From Parerythrobacter_A sp963838735 (GTDB taxonomy: Bacteria > Pseudomonadota > Alphaproteobacteria > Sphingomonadales > Sphingomonadaceae): a stretch of 21,823 nucleotides of DNA. The position numbers and the translations under genes were made by a program. Shown piece by piece: positions 8,551-16,873 of this stretch. Position 1 is the stretch's first letter. The number at the start of each line of letters is the position of its first letter. The stretch spans positions 1 through 21,823 of the forward strand of contig CAWISG010000011.1 of NCBI GenBank assembly GCA_963838735.1, in the 5' to 3' direction. Under the pieces are notes generated by a model. The model was not told where the DNA came from. It searched no databases and saw only the letters and a program-made list of their open reading frames with translations.

Positions 8551-9278
8551 ACGATGAGCCGACGATCGTGCTGCTGCCAGGGAATATGTGCGACGAACGC
8601 ATGTGGGCCGATATTCTTTCCGCGATCTCGGACCGGACGACCAGATATCATTTGCCGATTGAATGCACGATCGAAGCAATGGCGAGAAGCTGTCTCGACA
8701 CCGTTCCGGGCCAACTGATCCCGGTCGGCTTTTCAATGGGCGGTATCGTCGCACTGGCGATCGCGGACATGGCGCCCGAACGAGTCACGGCACTGTCCAT
8801 GATCGCGACGAATGCGCATGCCGACCGGCCGGAGCGGGCGCACGAGAGACGCAGGCAACAGCGCGCGGTGATGGCAGGCGATCTTTCCAAGGTCATCGCG
8901 GACGAGCTCAAACCGGCCTATTTCGCCGAACGGAACCGGTCGGACGGAACCCTGCATACCAGGGTTTTGGACATGGCGATCGCATTGGGGCCCGAAGTGT
9001 TCGTGGCGCAGAGCGAAGCCCTGCGAACCCGGCGCGACTATGGCGATGCGCTGAACACCATCGACGTTCCCGCATTCATTGCTTGCGGCGCGCAGGACGC
9101 ATTGTGCCCGCCTGCGCTTCATGAACGCATGGCGGCCCGTATACGCGACAGCGAACTGCATGTCGTACCGGGGGCGGGGCATATGCTGCCGCTCGAACAA
9201 CCCCGCATACTTGGTGCCCTGCTGTCTGACTGGTTGGGCCGCACAAGGAAGGACACAAGATGGCCGATCGCATCCTGA
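8547..9278 (+). CDS. Alpha/beta-fold hydrolase
   Basis: This is a 243-residue cytoplasmic hydrolase with a complete catalytic triad. The nucleophile Ser63 sits in the elbow GFSMGG, the acid Asp184 in GAQDALCPP, and the base His212 in GAGHMLPLEQP. An oxyanion-hole type LLPGNMCD segment lies at residues 9-16. The lid region (about 90-150) is short and arginine-rich. The start was set at 8547 because its ATG overlaps the preceding stop (ATGA); an in-frame ATG at 8529 would add six residues. The gene overlaps the next by 19 bases. It probably cleaves an ester, thioester or C-C bond of the pathway intermediate; the sequence does not say which. Removal of a succinyl group is one speculative possibility. 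Confidence 0.88.
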   Translation: MNDEPTIVLLPGNMCDERMWADILSAISDRTTRYHLPIECTIEAMARSCLDTVPGQLIPVGFSMGGIVALAIADMAPERVTALSMIATNAHADRPERAHERRRQQRAVMAGDLSKVIADELKPAYFAERNRSDGTLHTRVLDMAIALGPEVFVAQSEALRTRRDYGDALNTIDVPAFIACGAQDALCPPALHERMAARIRDSELHVVPGAGHMLPLEQPRILGALLSDWLGRTRKDTRWPIAS

Positions 9279-10411
9279 CGACCCATGTCGGTTCACTGCC
9301 CCGCAATGCGGACGTGACCGATCTCGTCTTCGCGCAGGAGCGCGGCGAAGAGATCGACCCGGTTCGGCTGGACGCGGTACTTGCCGCCGCCGTCGATGAT
9401 AGCGTCGCGCGGCAAGTCGCTGCAGGGATCGATATCGTTTCCGACGGGGAGATGAGCAAGATCAGCTACGCCACTTATATCAAGGACCGGATCAGCGGTT
9501 TCGAAGGCGACAGTCCGCGTAGCCCGCCAGCCGATCTGGAGAAGTTTCCCGGCTTTCTGAAGCGGCAGGCGAGCAGCGGCGGCACTCCCAGCTATCGCCG
9601 GCCGCGCTGCATGGGACCGGTTGAGGCGGTGACACTCGACCCCTTGCATGCCGATCTCGAACGGTTCGAACGGGCGCGCAATGCCCACGGGTCGCCATCG
9701 GGGTTCATGAACGCGGCCTCGCCCGGCGTGATCGCCTTGTTCCAACCCAACGAATTCTACGCTGACGACGATGCGTATCTCGAAGCCGTGGCGGAGGCGA
9801 TGCGGCCCGAATACGAAGCAATCGTTGGTGACGGACTGATCCTCCAGCTCGACAGTCCCGATCTCGGTCTGGGTAGGCACATGATGTACAAGGATCGCAG
9901 CGATCCCGAATATATCCGGTTGATCGAACGCCATGTCGATGTGCTGAACCATGCCCTGCGCAACCTGCCCGCCGAAGGGGTGCGGATGCATGTCTGCTGG
10001 GGCAATTACGAAGGCCCGCATGTCTGCGATGTCGAGATGGAGACGATTTTGCCGACGCTGATGCGCGCCAAGCCGGCGGGCCTGCTGTTCGAAACGTCGA
10101 ACCCGCGCCATCAGCACGATTGGGAAGCTTTTGCGGCGTCGGTGTCCGAGATTCCTGACGACAAGATCGTCATTCCCGGCTGCATCGACACGACGACGAA
10201 CTTCGTCGAACATCCCAGGGTCGTGGCCAATCGCATTCTCCAGTTCGTCGACCTGTTCGGCACCGAACGGGTGATTGCCGGGACCGATTGCGGCTTCTCC
10301 ACCTTTGCAGGGTTCGGCGCGGTCGACGAGGATATCGTCTGGGCGAAACTCCAGGCACTGAGCGACGGCGCCGGGTTGGCGTCCGAACGCCATGCCAAGG
10401 TCGCGGCGTGA
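9260..10411 (+). CDS. MetE C-terminal-domain-like zinc enzyme (COG0620; methyl/thiol transferase-like)
   Basis: This 383-residue protein corresponds to the zinc-binding C-terminal barrel of cobalamin-independent methionine synthase, without the N-terminal duplicate found in MetE (about 750 residues). The expected ligands are present: His244 and Cys246 in MHVCWGNYEGPH, Glu278 in LLFETSNPR, and Cys344 in AGTDCGFSTF. The N-terminus TTHVGSLPR and GIDIVSDGEMSK are also typical. Stand-alone members include epoxyalkane:coenzyme M transferase and corrinoid-dependent methyltransferases, so zinc-activated thiol chemistry or demethylation is likely. Methionine biosynthesis is unlikely from context. ATG 9260 follows AGGAAGGA; the 3' end overlaps the next start (GTGA). 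Confidence 0.87.
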   Translation: MADRILTTHVGSLPRNADVTDLVFAQERGEEIDPVRLDAVLAAAVDDSVARQVAAGIDIVSDGEMSKISYATYIKDRISGFEGDSPRSPPADLEKFPGFLKRQASSGGTPSYRRPRCMGPVEAVTLDPLHADLERFERARNAHGSPSGFMNAASPGVIALFQPNEFYADDDAYLEAVAEAMRPEYEAIVGDGLILQLDSPDLGLGRHMMYKDRSDPEYIRLIERHVDVLNHALRNLPAEGVRMHVCWGNYEGPHVCDVEMETILPTLMRAKPAGLLFETSNPRHQHDWEAFAASVSEIPDDKIVIPGCIDTTTNFVEHPRVVANRILQFVDLFGTERVIAGTDCGFSTFAGFGAVDEDIVWAKLQALSDGAGLASERHAKVAA

Positions 10412-11157
10412 CCGACTTCTTGCGGAAACTGCGCAATGGCGAACGCCTTGTCGCAACCTGGATCAAGACCCCGCACCCGCATGTTGTGGAAGTGCTGGCG
10501 CATTCTGCGCTCGATGCGCTGGTGCTGGATGCCGAACATGCGCCGTTCGGCCGTGAGGCGCTCGACAGCTGTGTTCTTGCTGCGCGCACTTGGGGCAAGC
10601 CCGTGTTGGTGCGTCCCGCGGCCAACGATCCGTCCGCCATTCTGCAGGCACTGGACGCGGGGGCACATGGCGTCGTCATCCCGCATGTGCGCAACAGGAA
10701 GGAAGCCGAGGCGGCGGTGCTAGCCTGTCATTATCGCCCCGGCGGTCGCGGGTTTGCCGGAAGCACGCGCGCGGCGGGCTACACGACCGCGGGCATGGCG
10801 GCACATCGCAAATCAGCACAAGACGTCGCTGTCATAGTGCAGATCGAGGATGCCGAAGCGGTCGCGGCGATCGACGAGATCGCGCGTGTCGAAGGGATCG
10901 ACGGCCTGTTTATCGGCCGGGCGGACCTGACGGTATCGCTGGAGGCGGATACGCCGGACGATACCGTCGTCGTGGAAGCGGTCGAGACAATCTGTGCGGC
11001 CTGCGTCGCCGCTGGCATGCCGGCTGGCATGTTCCTGTCGCGTCCCGCCGATGCGAACTATTGGCGCGAGCGCGGTGCTACCTTTTTCTTCCTGCGTTCC
11101 GACCAGGAGTTCCTCCTGTCGGGTGCGCGTGACCTGGCTGCTGCCATCGAAAGCTAG
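10408..11157 (+). CDS. HpcH/HpaI-family class II aldolase
   Basis: This 249-residue enzyme belongs to the pyruvate-dependent aldolase family (4-hydroxy-2-oxoheptanedioate aldolase, 2-keto-3-deoxy-rhamnonate aldolase), which splits 4-hydroxy-2-oxoacids into pyruvate and an aldehyde using a divalent metal. Key residues are visible: His44 in LDAEHAPF, Arg69 in VLVRPA, metal ligands Glu147 in VQIEDAE and Asp173 in IGRADLT. The GTG start overlaps the previous stop (GTGA, 10408-10411), indicating coupled translation; longer upstream frames lie inside the previous gene. It is last in the seven-gene operon and its stop overlaps the convergent transporter gene by four bases. It is probably the step that releases central metabolites; the aldehyde product could feed the AstD-like enzyme. 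Confidence 0.92.
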   Translation: MTDFLRKLRNGERLVATWIKTPHPHVVEVLAHSALDALVLDAEHAPFGREALDSCVLAARTWGKPVLVRPAANDPSAILQALDAGAHGVVIPHVRNRKEAEAAVLACHYRPGGRGFAGSTRAAGYTTAGMAAHRKSAQDVAVIVQIEDAEAVAAIDEIARVEGIDGLFIGRADLTVSLEADTPDDTVVVEAVETICAACVAAGMPAGMFLSRPADANYWRERGATFFFLRSDQEFLLSGARDLAAAIES

Positions 11158-12611
11158 TTCGGTGGCTGCAGTTCCTGTTCGACCTGACGGGAGTTCAGAA
11201 TGGCGCGGGCATCGTCGTAGGTGGCCTTCGTGACGCGCAGCATGCCATAGAAGATCGCGGCGATCAGGCCGGGAATGGTCGTCAACACAAACGCCGCCGC
11301 AAGCGACATAAGGACGGTTTCGGAAACCTCGCCAGGCGTAGCTTTGGCAGGGAATGCGATGATCGTGAGCACCCAGCCTGCAAACGCCGTTCCGATCGCC
11401 TGATCAACTCGCGCAAACAGCGTGCGCGCCGCATAGAGAATGCCTTCCTGACGCATGCCGTGCTTCACTTCGTTCTCGTCCGCGATGTCCGCCAGCGCCG
11501 AATAGACAGTGGTCGTCAGCACGCTGTATGGCGCGTGTTGGAGCACCGAGAACGCAATAAGGATCCACAGGAGGTACGGGGTATCCGGCCCCATAATGCC
11601 GAACCAGCCAAGTGCCAGCGGTATGGCCGGGCCGACGCAATAGACGACGACGGCCAGCATTCCCGTCCATCGCTTGTCGAACCGGTCGTGCAGGCGCGTT
11701 ACGGCGAACGCGCCGAACAGGTAACCGATAAAGCTGCCGATCGCGAAGAAGCTGATCTGCGTGCTATCAAGCTGCCAGAAGTAGCTGGCTGTGTAGATCC
11801 ACAAGGCACCGCGTACTCCGACCATCATCGACAGGAAGAACATCCCGATCAACAGCATGACGTAATTGCGGTTCGACAGGGCTTTCATGAAATCGCGCCA
11901 GAACTCGATCGCGCTGAACCTCGGCGTGTCCGCCTTTGGCTGGGGAAGGTGGGGTATGTATTTCTTGGTGGACAGTGCCGATGCGGTGCAGAAGATTACG
12001 ATCAGCAGCGCGAAGAACCCCGCGAAGAATTCATATCGGCTCGGGTCCAGTGCGCCTTGGCTGAATTCCGGTGTCGCGCGGAATATCCAAGCGAACGACA
12101 ACACCCAGCCCAACGTATCACCGACCCACAGGAAGAAGGTGTTGTAGGCCATAATGCTCGAGCGCCCGAGATAGTCGTTCGACAGCTCGCCGCCTATCGC
12201 CATGTGCGGGGTGTGATACAACGACATGCACTGCAAGAGCGCCACATTAAAAACGACCAGCCACGTCAGTTCCCAAGCCTCGCTCAATCCGCCGGGCGGA
12301 TTGAAGACCGCATAGAAACAGATCGCGCCAGGCAGGATGGAGGCGAACAGAAACGGATGGCGTCGCCCCAGCTTCGTGCGCACCCGATCGGACCATGACC
12401 CCACCAGCGGATCGAAAACGGCATTCACGAACATCCCCGCCGCCAGTGCAAGGGAGACGTGGCCCGCTTCGATCCCACGGACCTGATTGTAGAACAGCAG
12501 CAAAAACGCGGCGGTCGTCGTATAGACGATCGCCTCGGCGGTGCTGCCGACGCCGTACATCGCCTTGTCCCACGGGCGCAGCTTGGGCCGTCCATTTTCC
12601 AATAAGACCAT
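11154..12611 (-). CDS. GPH-family (glycoside-pentoside-hexuronide) MFS transporter
   Basis: This is a 485-residue inner-membrane carrier with about 12 hydrophobic segments. The family signature after TM2 is clear: FDPLVGSWSDRVRTKLGRRHP at residues 66-86. The N-terminus PWDKAMYGVGSTAEAIVY is also typical of MelB-like cation symporters. Family members carry sugars, glycosides and uronates, and in sphingomonads also other plant-derived compounds. The ATG at 12611 has GGGGAG about eight bases upstream. It is divergent from the NTF2-like gene at 12721, with operator 3 between them, and convergent with the aldolase gene. It most likely imports the pathway substrate, or its breakdown product, from the periplasm. 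Confidence 0.92.
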   Translation of the reverse strand: MVLLENGRPKLRPWDKAMYGVGSTAEAIVYTTTAAFLLLFYNQVRGIEAGHVSLALAAGMFVNAVFDPLVGSWSDRVRTKLGRRHPFLFASILPGAICFYAVFNPPGGLSEAWELTWLVVFNVALLQCMSLYHTPHMAIGGELSNDYLGRSSIMAYNTFFLWVGDTLGWVLSFAWIFRATPEFSQGALDPSRYEFFAGFFALLIVIFCTASALSTKKYIPHLPQPKADTPRFSAIEFWRDFMKALSNRNYVMLLIGMFFLSMMVGVRGALWIYTASYFWQLDSTQISFFAIGSFIGYLFGAFAVTRLHDRFDKRWTGMLAVVVYCVGPAIPLALGWFGIMGPDTPYLLWILIAFSVLQHAPYSVLTTTVYSALADIADENEVKHGMRQEGILYAARTLFARVDQAIGTAFAGWVLTIIAFPAKATPGEVSETVLMSLAAAFVLTTIPGLIAAIFYGMLRVTKATYDDARAILNSRQVEQELQPPN

Positions 12612-12678
12612 ACGCGCTCTCCCCCTCGCCGTACCCTGCTCGACCGAACAGCGTTCGATTGCAAACCACTGGCCGTTA

Positions 12679-12694
12679 TTGCATGCGCAGGCAC
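12679..12694. promoter_or_regulatory. Putative LacI-family operator 3
   Basis: TTGCATGCGCAGGCAC matches the perfect palindrome at 4621 in 13 of 16 positions, including the whole left half and the central CG. It lies between the divergent transporter (start 12611) and NTF2-like gene (start 12721), so it could serve both. Confidence 0.65.
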
Positions 12695-12720
12695 AAGGCT
12701 GCTGTCAAATGGAGGATGTA

Positions 12721-13782
12721 GTGACGGGTTCGCAATCGAGCGGTAAGCGACACGTCGCGGCCTTGCTAGATGAACTGCCGCGCGCCAAGAGCGGGGACAT
12801 CCTTGCGGCCCTCAACAGGTATTGCGACTCGGGTTGCACTTGGCGTGCCTTCCATCCGTACGAGACGATGCAGGATAACGAAAGCGCGGCAAATGGCTTT
12901 TGGGCGTCGCTGAAGCACGCTTTTCCCGATTACGAACTGCGTCCCGGACTGCTGCTGGCCGGGGAGTACGAGGACATCCAACATGTTAGCATGCTCGGTT
13001 TCGTGATGGGGAACTTCATGAATGACTGGCTGGGCATACCGGCCAACTACCAGCTTGCCAGTCTCAGGTTCGGCTTCAACGCGACCATGCGAAACGGACG
13101 GATGACGCGCGTACATCTCATGTTCGATTTGATCGATCTCATGCGTCAGGCCGGGTTCTACCCGTTTCGCCCGATGCCCGGCAATTCCGAGCAATGGATC
13201 TTCGCACCGGGCGATGCCGGGTATTCGCTGGAAGACGAAGGTATGCGCGCCGGGGCTCGGACGCTTGAAATTGTACGCGAGATGCAGGTCGGCTTGCCTG
13301 CCGCCGGGAAGGTGGTCGACAGGGCCTCTGCCGCAGCTGCGCACAGCCCGCACTGGTCCGAACATTTCAACTGGTTCGGCCCTGCGGGCGTCGGGTCCAG
13401 CCGGGGGCTTCGCGGATTCCGGGACTATCATGGCGCGTTGTTCTTAAAGGCCTTTCCCGATCGTCACGGTCTGCCGCGCGATCCGCATGGTGCGGACGAT
13501 CGACCCGGCGCGTTCTGCGAGATCGGCGAGGGTCGGTTGGCGATGACGGCGGGCTGGCCGGCGATGCGCGGAACGCACGGCGGCGCGCAATGGCTGGGCC
13601 TGCCGCCTACCGGTAAGCGTATCGATATGCGGGTAGCAGACTGGTATAGATTGACGCCCGACAATCGAATTGCGGACAACTGGGTGTTGATCGATATTCC
13701 GCATATGCTCGATCAGATGGGTCTCGACATTCTTGATGACCTGCGCTTTGCCGTCGATCCGTTACGTCCGCGCCTCGACTGA
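12721..13782 (+). CDS. Tandem NTF2/SnoaL-like protein D
   Basis: This 353-residue protein has two SnoaL/NTF2-like domains (about 12-165 and 205-345) and is a paralogue of protein A at 1594. Shared features include the ANGFW..LKHAF helix, DWLGIP, MRQAGFYPF, a WFGPAGVG segment opening domain 2, and the tail WVLIDIPHMLDQMGLDIL. I chose the GTG at 12721 because a strong GGAGG sits five bases upstream; the in-frame ATG at 12709 overlaps that element and has no ribosome binding site of its own. It carries no signal peptide. It stands alone behind operator 3 and ahead of the TonB receptor. Function is unknown beyond the fold. Confidence 0.8.
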   Translation: MTGSQSSGKRHVAALLDELPRAKSGDILAALNRYCDSGCTWRAFHPYETMQDNESAANGFWASLKHAFPDYELRPGLLLAGEYEDIQHVSMLGFVMGNFMNDWLGIPANYQLASLRFGFNATMRNGRMTRVHLMFDLIDLMRQAGFYPFRPMPGNSEQWIFAPGDAGYSLEDEGMRAGARTLEIVREMQVGLPAAGKVVDRASAAAAHSPHWSEHFNWFGPAGVGSSRGLRGFRDYHGALFLKAFPDRHGLPRDPHGADDRPGAFCEIGEGRLAMTAGWPAMRGTHGGAQWLGLPPTGKRIDMRVADWYRLTPDNRIADNWVLIDIPHMLDQMGLDILDDLRFAVDPLRPRLD

Positions 13783-13796
13783 ACAAAGGGAAGATA

Positions 13797-13812
13797 TTGA
13801 TTGCGACTGCAA
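13797..13812. promoter_or_regulatory. Putative LacI-family operator 4 (weaker)
   Basis: TTGATTGCGACTGCAA is an imperfect 16-bp inverted repeat with central CG and the same TTG...CAA ends as the other sites. It lies just after the stop of NTF2-like protein D and 79 bp upstream of operator 5, in front of the TonB receptor gene. Confidence 0.45.
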
Positions 13813-13839
13813 CAAAACCCCGCTTTCCAAGGTATTTTC

Positions 13840-13858
13840 AGGCCGGAATGGCCTTTTT
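13840..13858 (+). terminator. Weak candidate terminator after NTF2-like protein D
   Basis: AGGCC and GGCCT can pair around a GGAAT loop, followed directly by a run of five T. The stem is only five base pairs, so it would be a weak or attenuating terminator ahead of the receptor promoter. Confidence 0.3.
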
Positions 13859-13875
13859 CAAAGGGGCATTGCCTT

Positions 13876-13891
13876 TTGACTGCGCTTGCAA
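13876..13891. promoter_or_regulatory. Putative LacI-family operator 5, over a possible -35 box
   Basis: TTGACTGCGCTTGCAA is an inverted repeat with central CG, 32 bases before the receptor start. Its first six bases TTGACT form a good -35 element, with a possible poor -10 (CATAGT, 13901-13906) at long spacing. A regulator bound here would cover the promoter of the TonB receptor gene. Confidence 0.65.
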
Positions 13892-13923
13892 TAAATCGTT
13901 CATAGTGCGTCTTTGGGGAGGAA

Positions 13924-16764
13924 ATGATGATGGTTAGATCAAAGGTTGGGGTCGCGTTGCTGACCACTGTGGCAACTGCGGCGATGGCAACATCGGCTGC
14001 CGCGCAGACAGCTGGTAGCCCCGCCGCACCGGACGAGAACAGTTCCACCACGGCCAATACCGGCGGCGTGAACCAGATCGTTATCACGGCACAGCGCCGC
14101 GAGGAGAACCTGCAGGATGTTCCGCTGTCGGTGGCGGTGATCGGTCGCGAAGAAATTCGCGAAAAGGATATTACCGATGTAAGCCGACTGGAGCAGCTGG
14201 TTCCGGGTCTACGCCTCAACCGCACTGGGTCCGCGCAGCGACCGGCGATACGCGGCGTCTATACCGAAGCGATCGGGCTCAATTCCGATCCCCGCATCGG
14301 CTTTTACATCGACGAAATCTATCAGGCGCGCCCGCAACAGGCGACGGCGGCGCTGGTCGATCTTGAACGGATCGAAGTCCAGAAGGGGCCGCAGGGCACA
14401 CTGTTCGGTCGCAACAGCTATGGCGGCAACATCTCGCTTTCTACGGCTCCTCCGGTGGACTTCGTCGAGGGCGGCATCGACGTGACGTTAGGCAATTACG
14501 ACCGGGTCCGGGCCGAGGGGTTCATCAACCTACCCGTCTCAACCGATCTGGCCGTGCGGTTCGCCGGCGCGATTGAACGGCGCGACGGATTTCTGGAGAG
14601 CGTCGTGCGCGAGGAAGCCGATCTTCAGGACAAGGACGAGGATTACATCCGCGCCTCGCTTCGCTGGTCTCCGGCCGCGCTCGACGACCGGCTCGAAGTG
14701 ATTCTGCGCGGCAGCTACTTCCAGCGCGGCGGTGCAGGTTTTAATGCCGCAAACGGCAAGGTCGTCGGAGTGGCGGTCGATCCGGCGCTGATCTCACCGC
14801 CGGGCGGGTCGATTGTCTTCAACGGACAGACCTACACTTTCCCGCAGGCTGGAAACGGGACCGGGGGGTTCAACGGTCTGAACATTGGGACGGGAACGCT
14901 GTTTCCGTTCTCTAATGCACTGCGTGATGGCATTCCCGACGTGAACGGCGCGGACATCGGCATTCCGGTTCCAGGACCGTATGCGAACATCTACGATGCC
15001 GAACCGTTCGAAGACCTTGAACAGCAGCAATACAGCGCCACCATCAATTACGATGTGTCAGACAACATCCGGTTGCGTTCGATCACGTCGTTCACGGACT
15101 TCGATACCGTGGCCGGCGGGGATGGCGACGGCACCCCAATCCCCTTGCAATACTTCGTGGGCGGCACGCGTTCCGAGGTGTTCACGCAGGAATTCCAGGT
15201 CCAGTCCACGGACACCAGCAGCCGGTTCCAGTACACGGTCGGTGCGTTCTACCTCAAGGAAGAAGGGCGTGACGGTTCCTCGTTCTATTATCTGAACCGC
15301 AACTACACCACCGCGAACGCCGCTTCGCTTGGTCTGCCGACCTATTTCGGCGCCGGCGGCGGCATCGGCGGATCGAGCTTCGCGTGCCAGTTCAGCTTCA
15401 CGACACCGGACGCCTGCGCCGTAAATTTCACGCAAGGCAACCTGTTCGATTTCCGCACTGTCAACGAAGCGAAGACCGACTCATATGCGGTCTATGCGCA
15501 AGGCTCGTACGATCTGACCGATCAGCTGACCCTGACGCTGGGCGGCCGCTATACGGTTGACGACAAGGAATACAAAACGATCCTGCAGTCCCCGGCGAAC
15601 GGAACGCTGTTCGCAGGGCAGTTTGCAGCGCAGGAAGGACTGACCGGGCCGAATGCGTTTTATGCAGTCAATCCGTTCTTCAGTTTCGATTTCAACGAAA
15701 CCTGCGGCGGGTTCACCTCGCAGGGTATCTCGACGAACCAGAGCGACGAGCCTGTCGCTACCGTGCCGAATTACTTCTTCACGGTTTGTGAGGAAGAAAA
15801 GTTCGATTTCTTCACCTTCCGCGCAGCGCTGGATTACGAGATAACGCCCGACAATCTGATTTATGCCAGCTTCAACACCGGTGCGCATTCGGGTGGGTTC
15901 GGCGCGGGCGTGACAGCGGCGAATTCGCCTGGCCTTATCACCACGTTCGATACCGAGAAGGTGCAAGCTTACGAAATCGGCAGCAAAAACAGGTTCTTCA
16001 ACGATCGCCTGCAGGTTAACGTCGCGGCGTTCTTTAACCGGTTCACCGATTTGCAGGAGCAGGGCACCCAAATCGTCACAATCGATGGGCAGGACCGAAA
16101 TATTTCGACCATCTTCAACGTGGGTGGACAGGATACGCCGGGCTTTGAAGTCGATGTCATCGCCAACCCGGTGCCCGGCCTGACGCTGAACGCTTCGGTC
16201 GTGTATCTCCGGGCGCGATATGATGAGTTCGAGCGGTTCGCGCCGCCCAACTTCATCTGTTTCTACATCTCCGAACCGTCCTGCGGTGCCGGGGCGTTTC
16301 CGCCCACGGCACCCCAAAACTTTGGGGTAGGCGGAGGCTACTTCCCGAATGCGCAGACTAATCCCGATCTGTTCAACCAGACCGGAATCGCCGGGTTCGA
16401 TTTTGCCTTCGTTCCGACTGACCGCCGGGTACAGAACACGCCCGACTGGAGCGGGCAGTTCGGTGCGTCCTACAAAATCGATTTAGGCACTGCCGGGACC
16501 GTGACGCCGGGCTTCAACACCCAGTGGTCGGGATCCTACCTGCTTTCGCCATCGGCACCCAATATCGAGCAGGACGGCTTCACCAAGACCGATGCGCGGA
16601 TTACCTATACCACGGAAGACGGTTCAATCAGCGCGCAGGTTTTCGTCCAGAACATCGAGGACGAAGCGACGCTTGGCCGAATTACCACACGGTCGAACGG
16701 CGAAGTGCAGGGTACGTTCGCCGATCCTCGCACCTACGGCATACGGGTTGGTTATCGTTTCTAA
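13924..16764 (+). CDS. TonB-dependent outer-membrane receptor
   Basis: This 946-residue outer-membrane active transporter has a signal peptide (about residues 1-27, ending ATSAAA before Gln), a TonB box-like QIVITAQR near residue 51, a plug domain (about 63-177, with NLQDVPLSVAVI, RPAIRGV and VEVQKGPQGTLFGRN-type motifs), then a long beta barrel ending in aromatic Phe (GIRVGYRF). Length is usual for sphingomonad receptors of plant-derived or aromatic compounds. The extracellular loops contain several Cys pairs (around the GGIGGSSFACQF and SEPSCGAG segments). GGGGAGGA precedes three successive ATG codons (13924, 13927, 13930); the third has the best spacing. It lies behind operators 4 and 5 and is followed by a strong terminator. 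It is probably the uptake route for the cluster's substrate. Confidence 0.95.
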   Translation: MMMVRSKVGVALLTTVATAAMATSAAAQTAGSPAAPDENSSTTANTGGVNQIVITAQRREENLQDVPLSVAVIGREEIREKDITDVSRLEQLVPGLRLNRTGSAQRPAIRGVYTEAIGLNSDPRIGFYIDEIYQARPQQATAALVDLERIEVQKGPQGTLFGRNSYGGNISLSTAPPVDFVEGGIDVTLGNYDRVRAEGFINLPVSTDLAVRFAGAIERRDGFLESVVREEADLQDKDEDYIRASLRWSPAALDDRLEVILRGSYFQRGGAGFNAANGKVVGVAVDPALISPPGGSIVFNGQTYTFPQAGNGTGGFNGLNIGTGTLFPFSNALRDGIPDVNGADIGIPVPGPYANIYDAEPFEDLEQQQYSATINYDVSDNIRLRSITSFTDFDTVAGGDGDGTPIPLQYFVGGTRSEVFTQEFQVQSTDTSSRFQYTVGAFYLKEEGRDGSSFYYLNRNYTTANAASLGLPTYFGAGGGIGGSSFACQFSFTTPDACAVNFTQGNLFDFRTVNEAKTDSYAVYAQGSYDLTDQLTLTLGGRYTVDDKEYKTILQSPANGTLFAGQFAAQEGLTGPNAFYAVNPFFSFDFNETCGGFTSQGISTNQSDEPVATVPNYFFTVCEEEKFDFFTFRAALDYEITPDNLIYASFNTGAHSGGFGAGVTAANSPGLITTFDTEKVQAYEIGSKNRFFNDRLQVNVAAFFNRFTDLQEQGTQIVTIDGQDRNISTIFNVGGQDTPGFEVDVIANPVPGLTLNASVVYLRARYDEFERFAPPNFICFYISEPSCGAGAFPPTAPQNFGVGGGYFPNAQTNPDLFNQTGIAGFDFAFVPTDRRVQNTPDWSGQFGASYKIDLGTAGTVTPGFNTQWSGSYLLSPSAPNIEQDGFTKTDARITYTTEDGSISAQVFVQNIEDEATLGRITTRSNGEVQGTFADPRTYGIRVGYRF

Positions 16765-16783
16765 CGCCGCCTGACGAAAATTG

Positions 16784-16819
16784 AAAACCGGCGGTCTCCC
16801 TGGAGGCCGCCGGTTTTTT
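16784..16819 (+). terminator. Rho-independent terminator of the TonB receptor gene
   Basis: A 16-bp arm, AAAACCGGCGGTCTCC, pairs with GGAGGCCGCCGGTTTT (one G-U pair), with a tiny loop and then a T run. It starts 20 bases after the receptor stop. The A run on the left side means it could also terminate the convergent cupin gene. Confidence 0.9.
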
Positions 16820-16873
16820 ATGGCTGTCGATCAAGACACGCGCTACCGGATGAAACAGCAAGCGCCCTAGCGT

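Noticed and set aside
7780..8754. 324-residue minus-strand open frame
   Set aside because: It runs antisense through three genes linked by ATGA overlaps, is Arg/Pro-rich and has no recognisable domain.
9293..10456. 387-residue minus-strand open frame
   Set aside because: It is antisense to the MetE-C-like gene, whose zinc ligands and coupled starts are clear; the minus frame shows no family motif and is a GC-rich shadow.
11460..12398. 312-residue plus-strand open frame
   Set aside because: It is antisense to the GPH transporter, whose membrane segments and signature motif are unmistakable; the plus frame is Arg/Glu/Gln-rich shadow sequence.
15481..16317. 278-residue minus-strand open frame
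   Set aside because: It lies entirely within the TonB receptor barrel region and has no motif of its own.
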